This document shows, in pieces, positions 1-7,640 of a DNA stretch of 64,000 bases. Location of the stretch: positions 124,001-188,000 of the forward strand of contig JAFKFM010000008.1 of the NCBI GenBank assembly GCA_017308135.1, given 5' to 3'. The position numbers and the translations under genes are program-made. The notes under the pieces were generated by a model, which did no database searches, was not told the DNA's origin, and worked only from the letters and a program-made list of their open reading frames with translations. Each line of letters begins with the position of its first letter. Position 1 is the first letter of the stretch. This DNA comes from Alphaproteobacteria bacterium. GTDB lineage: Bacteria; Pseudomonadota; Alphaproteobacteria; CACIAM-22H2.

Positions 1-104
1 TGTCCCAGCAGCGTGAAGCCGAAGGGCTTGTCGGCCGTCACATCCGCCGCGCGCGCGACGGGATACCAGAAACGGCGCAGCACCGGTTGCTTGGTGTTCA
101 GCAT
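1..104 (-). CDS. Rieske-type ring-hydroxylating oxygenase, N-terminus only (runs off the window)
   Basis: Partial gene of 34 visible codons, cut by the window edge. The ATG (bases 102-104) is preceded by a GGAG-like ribosome site. The peptide opens MLNTKQPVLRRFWYPVA and continues to a GFTLLG motif. This pattern (short lead, RRFWYPVA, then PFxxxLLG) is typical of the start of Rieske [2Fe-2S] oxygenase alpha subunits such as the vanillate-demethylase type. The cluster-binding CxH and CxxH residues would lie beyond the window, so the assignment rests on the N-terminus. It lies 31 bases after the substrate-binding protein gene on the same strand, suggesting a shared transcript. Confidence 0.6.
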   Translation of the reverse strand, partial: MLNTKQPVLRRFWYPVARAADVTADKPFGFTLLG

Positions 105-135
105 GAGGATCGCTCCCGATCTTCGTCGTTGCGGC

Positions 136-1113
136 TTAGAGGCCGCGGCGCTTGTTGATGAAGTCCAGCGTGAAACCCGAGCGCCAGTCGAAATCCGGCT
201 TGTACAGGCCCTGGTCGCGCATCATTTCGAAATGGCCTTTGAAGCGCTCTTCGGAGATCGTGCCGATCCCGAATTTTTTGGCGTCGTCGTTCACGATCAA
301 CTCGTATTTCTTCATCGTTTCGATCGCGAAGGCCATCAGCTCGGGCGTATTATCCGGGTTGTCTTTCTGGATCAGCGCGTTCGCGGGCGCCGGATCCTTC
401 AGATAATCGATCCAGCCGTCGATCGTGCCGTCGACGAAGCACTGCACGTTCTTGGGCTTCTCCTTGATGTATTTCGTCGGGAAGATGATCAGCGACGAAT
501 AGGAGAGATAGCCGAAATCGGCGAACAAGAAGACCTTGGGATCGACATTGCCTTCGGTCTTCACTTTGAACGGCTCGCTCGACACGAAGCCTTGCTGGAT
601 CGCGTTCTTGTCGATCAGCCACGGACCCATCTGGAACGTGTAGGGTCGGATCTGCGAATCCGTGAAGCCGTAGCGCGCGCGCAGGAACGGCCAATAGGTC
701 GTGCGCGCCGATTGCGCGATCAGGATCGGCTTGCCGCGCATATCTTCGATCTTCTCGATTCCATTGCCCTGATGGGTCATGAAGATCTGCGGCGATTTCT
801 GGAACGACGCCGCGACCGCCTTGGCTTCGAACCCCGCTTCGTTCAAGCGGAACGGATCGTCGGTGTAGGAACCCATCATCGCGTCCACCGCGCCGCCGGC
901 GAGCAGCGCCTTGGCATCCGTGCCCGGGCCGCCCATGCGGATCGCGACGTCCAAGCCGCAGGCTTTATAGAAGCCCTTGGCGACCGCTTGGTAATAGCCG
1001 CCATGTTCGGCCTGGGCGCGCCAGCTCGACAGGAAATTCAATTTCTCCTGCGCTGACGCGGGAAATGCGGCCAGCAGGCCGGCCGTCAGAAGGGTCGCCA
1101 ATCGCAGTTTCAT
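136..1113 (-). CDS. ABC transporter substrate-binding protein, NMT1/THI5-like
   Basis: 325-residue secreted protein with a clear signal peptide (MKLRLATLLTAGLLAAFPASAQ). The mature part begins with the NMT1-like pattern NFLSSWRAQAEHGGYYQAVAKGFY, in which an aromatic/acidic ligand pocket is followed by GGPGTDAKALLAGGAVDAMM. The family delivers pyrimidine- or aromatic-type ligands to an ABC permease in the inner membrane. No permease or ATPase gene is visible here, but the next gene on the strand is a Rieske oxygenase, which suggests uptake linked to degradation of a small aromatic or heterocyclic compound; the substrate is not determinable. The ATG at 1113 was chosen over an upstream in-frame start because it gives the signal peptide and has GGAG upstream. 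Confidence 0.85.
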   Translation of the reverse strand: MKLRLATLLTAGLLAAFPASAQEKLNFLSSWRAQAEHGGYYQAVAKGFYKACGLDVAIRMGGPGTDAKALLAGGAVDAMMGSYTDDPFRLNEAGFEAKAVAASFQKSPQIFMTHQGNGIEKIEDMRGKPILIAQSARTTYWPFLRARYGFTDSQIRPYTFQMGPWLIDKNAIQQGFVSSEPFKVKTEGNVDPKVFLFADFGYLSYSSLIIFPTKYIKEKPKNVQCFVDGTIDGWIDYLKDPAPANALIQKDNPDNTPELMAFAIETMKKYELIVNDDAKKFGIGTISEERFKGHFEMMRDQGLYKPDFDWRSGFTLDFINKRRGL

Positions 1114-1270
1114 CGCCGGGCTCCATTCTCGAAAGGAACAATCTCTGCCGCCAAAAGGAGCAAGCGTCATGCCAGAGCCGATTCGCGCCAAGCCTTTGGC
1201 GTTCTTGTTGCATTGATCACCGGGATCTCGCGGCGCCGACCGGTTGGGTGCCGCTTACATAGGCAGGACC

Positions 1271-2680
1271 ATGCGCGACGCTACCGATCCCACCGCCCGG
1301 CTGTCCGCGTTCCGCGCGGCGATCGGCGACATTCCGCTGATCGACGATCTGCAAACGCGCAAGGCGATGAGCCGCGACTGGTCGTCGGTATCGCCGGTGC
1401 TGCGCAAATCCTTGCGCGGGCGGATCGCCGACGCGGTCGCCATTCCGCGCGATCGCACGCAGATCGCCACGCTGATCCGTGCGGCGGTTCGCACGGGCAT
1501 GCCGTTGATCGCGCGCGGCGGCGGCACGGCGAATTACGGCCAATCGGTTCCGCTGGTGGGCGGTGTAACGATCGACTTCCGGCATTTCGCCGGCATCGTC
1601 GCGCACGACAAGACGCGTGTACGCGCGCTGGCGGGCACGAATACGGATGTGCTGGACGCCGAGCTTCGTGCGGCGGGCACGGAACTGCGCATCCATCCGT
1701 CAACACGGCATGTATCGACACTCGCCGGGTTCATCGCCGGCGGCTCGGGCGGGATCGGGTCGATCCGCTGGGGATTGCTGCGCGATCGCGGAAACATTTC
1801 CGCAATCAAACTGCTGTCGATCGAGGAATGTCCGCGCGAGGTCGAGTTGCGCGGTAAGGATGTGCTGCTGGCCCATCACGCCTATGGCACCAACGGCCTG
1901 ATCGTCGAGATCGAGATGCCGCTGGAACCGGCGTGGGATTGGCGCGAACTCGTTTTCGCCTTTCCCGATTTCAAATCCGCGCTCGACGCCGGATTGCGCT
2001 TGGGCCACGAGGACGCGCTGCTGCTGAAGGTGCTGTCGTTGCAGGAATGGCCGATCGCGCGCTTGATGCCGGCCTTAGGCGCCGTCGTGCCCGAGGGCCA
2101 GACGATGATTTCGACGATGGCGGCCGCCCAGCATCGCGACGAGGTCGTGGAACTCGCGGCCGAATATGGCGGACGGCTGGTCCATGATCACGCCGAGGGC
2201 CAAGGTCCTTACGGCGAGCCGCTCTACCGCTTCTGCTACGGCCATTCGCTGATGCAGGTGCAGAAGAAGGACACGAAATATACGAGCGTGCAAACGATGT
2301 TCGGCGGCGGCGATCTGCGCGGCCAGTTGTTGGGCCTGCATCCCGAATTCGAAGGCACGATGCCGTTCCGCCTCGAATTCCAAAAGTCGCAAGGCAAGCT
2401 CGTCGCCGTCGGCTCGCCGCTGTTCCTTTACGAAAGCGAAGCGCAGATGGCGGACGTGGTGCGCCGCGTCCAAGCCAGCGGCGCGCATGTCGCCAATTCG
2501 CACACGACGTCGATCCGCAATGTCGGCATGAAGACGCTGACCCAGGCCGATCTCGACTTCACCCGCGCGATGGACCCGCATGGTTTGTTGAACCCCGGCA
2601 AGGTCGATCTCGACGACGAAACGCTGGAAAACGAACTCGACGTCAGCGGCTGGCATTTTGAAGAAGCGCAGGCGCGCTGA
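1271..2680 (+). CDS. FAD-binding oxidoreductase (PCMH/FAD_binding_4 type)
   Basis: 469-residue flavoprotein. An N-terminal FAD-binding PCMH domain (about residues 40-215) shows IPRDRTQIATLIRAA, ARGGGTANYGQSVP and the TLAGFIAGGSGGIGS loop. The C-terminal part ends in a typical MDPHGLLNPGK motif, seen in GlcD/DLD-like FAD-linked oxidases that oxidise 2-hydroxyacids or similar substrates. The ATG at 1271 follows an AGGCAGG ribosome site. The gene is divergent from the substrate-binding protein/Rieske pair across 157 bases, so the three may form one catabolic unit; the substrate is unknown. Confidence 0.85.
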   Translation: MRDATDPTARLSAFRAAIGDIPLIDDLQTRKAMSRDWSSVSPVLRKSLRGRIADAVAIPRDRTQIATLIRAAVRTGMPLIARGGGTANYGQSVPLVGGVTIDFRHFAGIVAHDKTRVRALAGTNTDVLDAELRAAGTELRIHPSTRHVSTLAGFIAGGSGGIGSIRWGLLRDRGNISAIKLLSIEECPREVELRGKDVLLAHHAYGTNGLIVEIEMPLEPAWDWRELVFAFPDFKSALDAGLRLGHEDALLLKVLSLQEWPIARLMPALGAVVPEGQTMISTMAAAQHRDEVVELAAEYGGRLVHDHAEGQGPYGEPLYRFCYGHSLMQVQKKDTKYTSVQTMFGGGDLRGQLLGLHPEFEGTMPFRLEFQKSQGKLVAVGSPLFLYESEAQMADVVRRVQASGAHVANSHTTSIRNVGMKTLTQADLDFTRAMDPHGLLNPGKVDLDDETLENELDVSGWHFEEAQAR

Positions 2681-2718
2681 TTGTTGCCTCGCGCGCCCGC
2701 AAGGCGTAGGGAAGGGGC

Positions 2719-4161
2719 ATGCAAGCCCCCCCGATCGTCTTCGACAACAGCTACGTCAAACTGCCCGACCGTTTCCACGCCAAGCTGCCGCCGACACCGG
2801 TCGCAGCGCCCGCTTTGCTGCGCGTCAATGTCGATCTCGCGCGCGAACTCGGCATCGATCCGCATTGGCTGGCGAGCGCCGATGGCGTGGCTACCGTCGC
2901 CGGAAACGCTTTGCCGCCAGGGGCGGAACCGCTGGCGATGGCCTATTCCGGCCATCAATTCGGCCATTGGTCGGGGCAGCTCGGCGACGGGCGCGCGATC
3001 TTGCTGGGCGAGACGATCGGGCGCGACGGCAAACGCTACGACATCCATCTGAAGGGCTCGGGCCGCACGCCGTTTTCGCGCGGCGGCGATGGGCGCGCGG
3101 CGATCGGCCCCGTGTTGCGCGAGTTGGTCGTCAGCGAGGCGATGCATCGCCTGGGCGTGCCCACGACGCGCGTTTTGTCGGCGGTGATGACGGGCGAAGC
3201 CGTGCTGCGCCAGGACGGGCCCTTGCCGGGCGCAGTGCTGGCGCGCGTGGCGCGCGGGCATATCCGGGTCGGCACGTTCGAGCATTTCGCGTCGCGCGAG
3301 GATCGCGATGGATTGACGATTCTGACCGATTACGCGATCGCGCGTTTCGATCCCGAATTGGCGGCGTTGGGCCCAAATCGGGTGCTCGCGTTATTCGACG
3401 CCGTCGTCGCGCGCACGGCCAAGCTGATCGCGCAATGGCAGTGCCTTGGCTTTATCCACGGCGTGATGAACACCGACAACGTGACGATCTCGGGCGAGAC
3501 GATCGATTACGGCCCGTGCGCCTTCATGGACGCCTACGATCCCGACGCGGTGTTCAGTTCGATCGATCATGGCGGGCGCTATCGCTATTCCAATCAGCCG
3601 CGCATCGCCCATTGGAACATGGCGCGGTTCGCCCAATGCCTGCTGGCGATCGTCGAAGGCGACGGCAAGGCTGCGGCCGATGCCGCGCAAAAGAAGCTCG
3701 ACGCGTTTCCGGTACTGTTCGAACAAGCGTGGCTCGCGGGCATGCGGCGCAAGCTGGGCTTGCTGACGGCGCAGGACGGCGACCAGGAATTGGCCGAGGC
3801 GTTCTTGTCGCTGCTCACCGAAACAAAATCGGATTTCACCAATACGTTCCGGCTGCTCTGCGACGATCTGACGCTCGACGGGTTCGAAGCGTGGCGCGCG
3901 GCGTGGCACACACGCCGCGCGAGGGAAGACGTGCTACCAGAGGCCCAGCGTACGGCGATGCTGGGCGCCAATCCGGCTTTCATTCCGCGCAATCATCGCG
4001 TCGAAGCCGCCCTTACGGCGGCGCAGGACGGCAATTTGGCGCCGTTCGACGAATTGATGGATGTGCTGAAAGCGCCTTACGACGACCGGCCGGAATACGC
4101 GGATTACAAAACGCCGCCCGCCGAACACGAAATCGTCCGCGCGACGTTCTGCGGAACGTGA
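2719..4161 (+). CDS. selO: SelO/YdiU protein adenylyltransferase
   Basis: 480-residue member of the SelO (UPF0061/YdiU) family, a pseudokinase-fold enzyme that binds ATP in flipped orientation and transfers AMP to protein Ser/Thr/Tyr residues, linked to redox homeostasis. Family signatures are easy to see: AMAYSGHQFGHWSGQLGDGRA, DIHLKGSGRTPFSRGGDGRA, the GVPTTR segment, and FIHGVMNTDNVTISGETIDYGP containing the metal-binding Asn and Asp. Length is normal for the short bacterial form. It lies 38 bases after the FAD oxidase with its own GAAGGGG ribosome site. The C-terminal Cys expected in many SelO proteins is present as FCGT. Confidence 0.95.
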   Translation: MQAPPIVFDNSYVKLPDRFHAKLPPTPVAAPALLRVNVDLARELGIDPHWLASADGVATVAGNALPPGAEPLAMAYSGHQFGHWSGQLGDGRAILLGETIGRDGKRYDIHLKGSGRTPFSRGGDGRAAIGPVLRELVVSEAMHRLGVPTTRVLSAVMTGEAVLRQDGPLPGAVLARVARGHIRVGTFEHFASREDRDGLTILTDYAIARFDPELAALGPNRVLALFDAVVARTAKLIAQWQCLGFIHGVMNTDNVTISGETIDYGPCAFMDAYDPDAVFSSIDHGGRYRYSNQPRIAHWNMARFAQCLLAIVEGDGKAAADAAQKKLDAFPVLFEQAWLAGMRRKLGLLTAQDGDQELAEAFLSLLTETKSDFTNTFRLLCDDLTLDGFEAWRAAWHTRRAREDVLPEAQRTAMLGANPAFIPRNHRVEAALTAAQDGNLAPFDELMDVLKAPYDDRPEYADYKTPPAEHEIVRATFCGT

Positions 4162-4162
4162 A

Positions 4163-4630
4163 TTAGGCGTCGTCCTTGGGCAGCGGACGGGCGAGGCGAT
4201 CGCCCCACACTTCGCGCAATTCCTGCGCGCGGATTTCCATACGGTCGAGCGCCTTGCTCTGTTCCTTGGTCTTCACGCGCCCGAAAATCCAGGGCAGCGC
4301 GATCGCCATGATCGCGGCGAGAATCATGCCCGCGAATGGCACGATCCACGAGCGCAGTTCCAAATGCAGGGCGCGGTCGTGGTTGAGGAATCCCGCGAGC
4401 AGCACCGGTGCGGCCAAGGCGGCGCCGATCGTCGCGCAGGACGCCGACAGCAAACGCGGGCGCGCCGTTTCGAACGCGTAGATGATCGCGATGGGCAGCG
4501 AGATCCCGGCGACGTAGACCAGCAGGATCGGCCGGATCAGCACGATCGCGACGCAGATCGCCAGCATGCCGCCGATGACGAGCAGCGGCCCGAGCTTGCT
4601 GGCGCGTTTCGCGGGGGCTTCGTCGTTCAT
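4163..4630 (-). CDS. Small integral membrane protein, partner of pseudokinase (copy 1)
   Basis: 155 residues. Four or so hydrophobic segments can be seen (about residues 13-33, 36-52, 66-83 and 97-116), followed by a charged cytoplasmic tail (TKEQSKALDRMEIRAQELREVWGDRL). Its ATG overlaps the stop of the upstream pseudokinase gene in an ATGA junction, so the two are translationally coupled. The gene at 24529-24981 has the same size, the same place after a pseudokinase, and a similar tail (REQKEQFAILEERQTALIGEWG), so it is taken as a paralogue. No named family recognised. Confidence 0.75.
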   Translation of the reverse strand: MNDEAPAKRASKLGPLLVIGGMLAICVAIVLIRPILLVYVAGISLPIAIIYAFETARPRLLSASCATIGAALAAPVLLAGFLNHDRALHLELRSWIVPFAGMILAAIMAIALPWIFGRVKTKEQSKALDRMEIRAQELREVWGDRLARPLPKDDA

Positions 4631-6642
4631 CGCCCGACCCCGATGGTCATGAACAACATGGCGAGGAACCCGACCGAACTCGTCAGGCTCAGCAGAATAT
4701 AAGCCATCGCCGTACCGCGTTCCTGGCCCATCAGCCGTGCCAGGATCAGCAAGCCTTCGCGGTTGGCCAGCGCCACGCCGATCGAATCGTATTCGCGCTT
4801 GGCTTCGAGGAAGTCGCGCTTGTCCTTGGCGATGGTTTCCTCGTCCATCACCACGTCGACCATGCCGGTGATCGAACCGCTGCGCGCGTGATGCTCGGCC
4901 TCGGCCAGCAAACGCTCGCGCGTCTTGGGGTGGTTGATTTCCTCGATCAGCTTCTCGGCGCTGCGCAGGCACACTTGCGCGAGCTTGGGCAGCGTTTCGG
5001 CCTGCGCTTCGGCTTGTAGCTTGTTGGAGACTTTGAGGACCTTGGGCGCGCCCTTCGCGTCGACATTGCCGAGATTGTACCAAGGGGCGAGCATGTCGTC
5101 GGAAATGTCGGCCTTGGCGCCCAGGAAACCGACCATGTGGCGGTCGATGCCCGGCTTGTCGGGATCGGCGCAGGCCGCTTCGATCGGCTTCACCAGATCG
5201 ACATGCGAGACCGTCCATTGCCCGTCGAGTTTGGGCGACAAGCATGGCGCGTCGGGGTTGAGCTTGTAGAGGGCGGCTTCGAGATTGTTGCCCGTGCGCT
5301 CGTAGCTGCGCTCGATCTCCTCCAATTTCTTGGCCGCCATATCGACCAAGCCGAATTCGGCGGCCCCCTTCATCCAATAGGAGATGAGCTTGCCTTTCAG
5401 CGCCTCGCCGAACTCCGCCCAACGCGGCGGATCGTTGGCGATCTCGCGCAGCAGAGCGCCCACGCCGGCGGGATAGAAGGACAGGGACTTGAACCGGATC
5501 GGTCCGCCGGGATCGCAACGCGCGATCGCCTTGGCGAGCGCCACGTTATCGTCTTCGTTCTGGCGCGCCGCCGCGATCGCCGTTTGGGGATTGTCCGCCT
5601 CGGCCAATTCCTTGCCCGCCATCGCCGCGGCGCGCTTGGGATTGTTCTCGACCATCCATTTGTCGATCACGCCGCTGCGCACCAGCGGAATGCCTTCGGT
5701 CTGGTATTTGTGGAGCGCGAAGGCGACTTCCTTCGGGCCGTAGCAAGTCATCGGGCCGACGCGGATCGACATCGCGCGTTTGCCGAGTGACCGAACCTGC
5801 TTCACCTCCGGCTTGCGGCCGCTGCACCAATCCGACAGCGTTTGGATGTTCCAGCGCAGCTTGACGTCGTCCTGCATCAAGCCTTCGACCGCGTCCTTGA
5901 TTTCGATCGGCATGGCGCCGGTATCGACCATGGTCGAGATCGAGCCGAACTCCAGCCGGCGGCGTGTGAAGTCGGCCGGGTCCATGCCTTCGCCGGGCAG
6001 GCGGCCGGCGGCGAGGCAATAGAAGGTGACGCCGAGCGCGAACATATCGTCGGCGGGCGCCACGGGACCTTTGGAGATCGGGTTGGCAAGCGCGCGCTCG
6101 ATGGGCTCGAAAATCGCGGGCTGGTCGTAACCGGGCGGGCACAGCGTGCAGGGGCCCAGCGTCAGCAGCGAATAGCGGCTGTCCTGACCGAACAGATTGT
6201 CGGGCCTTATCGCGCCATGGCCTTCATGCGCTTCCGACAGGCTTTGCAACGCCGCGATCGCCGGGCGCAGGAAATTCTTGATCAGCGTCGGGACGGGGTA
6301 GTGGCCCCACAACGCGCGCGGCGGCGTGCCCATCAACGGGCGTTCGTAGACGAAGGCGTAGCGGTCGCGCATGCCTTTGATGCGCAGCGGCCCGTGATGG
6401 AACAGGCGCAGCATGCCCGCGCGTTCGATCGAGCGCACGCGGCGCGCGGCATCGACGCGCGGTCCCGGCAGATCGTTGCAGACATAAGCGATCAACGGGA
6501 CGTCGGCGAATTCGATGTGCTGGGCGACATAGGCCGACGCATGGGCGCGCGAAAACATCGCCAAGGGTTGCCCCATGTCGATCATGTGTTCGGGCCCGAA
6601 CGCGATCCGCGTTTCGGTGTCTGCGCCGGCGGCGTCGGCCAA
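4627..6642 (-). CDS. Pseudokinase-domain protein with C-terminal membrane anchor (copy 1)
   Basis: 671 residues. The N-terminal ~280 residues keep the outline of a Ser/Thr kinase: a catalytic-loop equivalent HGAIRPDNLF (142-151), a DFG-equivalent TLG (161-163), and the subdomain IX helix ADDMFALGVTFYCLAAGRLP (about 197-216). The HRD Asp is Ala144, the DFG Asp is Thr161 and no VAIK lysine is recognisable, so phosphotransfer is unlikely. A long helical region follows and the protein ends in a single hydrophobic segment (about 645-671), implying a tail-anchored membrane protein. The start is TTG, chosen because the N-terminus aligns with the paralogue at 24978-26984. It is coupled to the small membrane protein downstream. 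Role unknown; scaffolding or signalling at the membrane is inference. Confidence 0.75.
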   Translation of the reverse strand: MADAAGADTETRIAFGPEHMIDMGQPLAMFSRAHASAYVAQHIEFADVPLIAYVCNDLPGPRVDAARRVRSIERAGMLRLFHHGPLRIKGMRDRYAFVYERPLMGTPPRALWGHYPVPTLIKNFLRPAIAALQSLSEAHEGHGAIRPDNLFGQDSRYSLLTLGPCTLCPPGYDQPAIFEPIERALANPISKGPVAPADDMFALGVTFYCLAAGRLPGEGMDPADFTRRRLEFGSISTMVDTGAMPIEIKDAVEGLMQDDVKLRWNIQTLSDWCSGRKPEVKQVRSLGKRAMSIRVGPMTCYGPKEVAFALHKYQTEGIPLVRSGVIDKWMVENNPKRAAAMAGKELAEADNPQTAIAAARQNEDDNVALAKAIARCDPGGPIRFKSLSFYPAGVGALLREIANDPPRWAEFGEALKGKLISYWMKGAAEFGLVDMAAKKLEEIERSYERTGNNLEAALYKLNPDAPCLSPKLDGQWTVSHVDLVKPIEAACADPDKPGIDRHMVGFLGAKADISDDMLAPWYNLGNVDAKGAPKVLKVSNKLQAEAQAETLPKLAQVCLRSAEKLIEEINHPKTRERLLAEAEHHARSGSITGMVDVVMDEETIAKDKRDFLEAKREYDSIGVALANREGLLILARLMGQERGTAMAYILLSLTSSVGFLAMLFMTIGVGR

Positions 6643-6781
6643 GTGATGGGATCCCTGGAGGATGAACCGGGCTAAGGCATCGCAAATCCCGCGCCATCAA
6701 ACAAGTTTTGCGAAACGTAACGACGGCCGGAAGCTACGGATTAAGCTAAACAAATTCGCAAATTGCGAATATTGGGAACGT

Positions 6782-7015
6782 TCAGGACCGCTTAAAGGAT
6801 GGGAGATCTTTGTCGCGGATCGTTTCTTCCGCCATCCAGCGCGCCATATCGCGGATTTCCATGCGCACGTCGCGCGACAACCCGTCGAAACCGGCCTTGG
6901 CGAGCAGCCAGTCCATCCCATCGTCGGTGCGCATCGCCTTTTCGACATCCCGAACGACCGGGTCATCCGGTCCCAGAACGGCGGCCATCGCACGAAGGAC
7001 GATTTCGTTCTGCAT
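6782..7015 (-). CDS. Small acidic helical protein, function unknown
   Basis: 77 residues, beginning MQNEIVLRAMAAVLGPDDP and continuing with alternating acidic and hydrophobic residues (EIRDMARWMAEETIRDKDLP). It is predicted cytosolic and mostly helical, with no signal peptide or membrane segment. It precedes the pseudokinase copy 1 gene on the same strand by 139 bases, with an AT-rich stretch between that may carry the pseudokinase promoter. The frame is more protein-like than the competing frames here, but no family is recognised. Confidence 0.55.
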   Translation of the reverse strand: MQNEIVLRAMAAVLGPDDPVVRDVEKAMRTDDGMDWLLAKAGFDGLSRDVRMEIRDMARWMAEETIRDKDLPSFKRS

Positions 7016-7192
7016 GAGGTTGCGAATCCGACTCCCTGACTCATGTATGAGATTTCTTTATCGAGTCGGTCAACATCCGGCCGCGTAACACCCTGACAAC
7101 GCAGGAAACAGGCCTCCGTTACGTCGGAATTGACCTTTCCGGCGAAACCGGGACACTGGCCGCAATTCGAGGTCCGGGGAGCGATCGAGGCG

Positions 7193-7639
7193 ATGCGTTA
7201 CGTGGGTATTGCGCTTGTAGGTTTGGGCTTGGCGGCGATCGATGCGCCGGCCATCGGCCAGTCTTTGCCCCCGGGCTGCCGATTGGGGCCGGATGCACAA
7301 TGCGCGGGCGCCAATCTGGAAGGCCGCGATATGCGCGGGGCCAATCTGCGCCGCGCCAATTTGAAGGGTGCCAAACTGCGCGGCGCCAATATGGCGGGGG
7401 CCGATCTGGGCGGTGCGGATCTGACCGATGCCGATATGCGCTTCGTCAATATGGGCGGCGTTGCGCTGTTCGCCACCAAGCTGACCGGTGCCAATCTGAA
7501 AGACGCCGGTCTGCGCTACCAGGATCTGAAATCCGATACCGAGATCAGCCGCGCGATCATGCCCGATGGCAAGATGTGCGCCGAAGGCTCCGTCGGCGAT
7601 TGCCGCAACCCGACCGTTCCGCCGCCCGCGCGGCGCTGA
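7193..7639 (+). CDS. Secreted pentapeptide-repeat protein
   Basis: 148 residues with a signal peptide (MRYVGIALVGLGLAAIDAPAIGQ). A run of A(N/D)LxG-type pentapeptides follows (GANLEGRDMRGANLRRANLKGAKLRGANMAG split across about residues 38-100), which would fold as a right-handed quadrilateral beta-helix. A short tail carries two cysteines (C-AEGSVGD-C) besides the C-LGPDAQ-C pair near the start, suggesting disulfides in the periplasm. The ATG at 7193 was chosen because it gives the signal peptide. It ends one base before the histidine kinase start, so the two are probably co-transcribed. Function of such small exported repeat proteins is not known. Confidence 0.8.
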   Translation: MRYVGIALVGLGLAAIDAPAIGQSLPPGCRLGPDAQCAGANLEGRDMRGANLRRANLKGAKLRGANMAGADLGGADLTDADMRFVNMGGVALFATKLTGANLKDAGLRYQDLKSDTEISRAIMPDGKMCAEGSVGDCRNPTVPPPARR

Positions 7640-7640
7640 G

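Noticed and set aside
2658..4166. Open frame overlapping selO in another plus-strand frame
   Set aside because: Arg-rich sequence with no motif; SelO in the correct frame has all family signatures.
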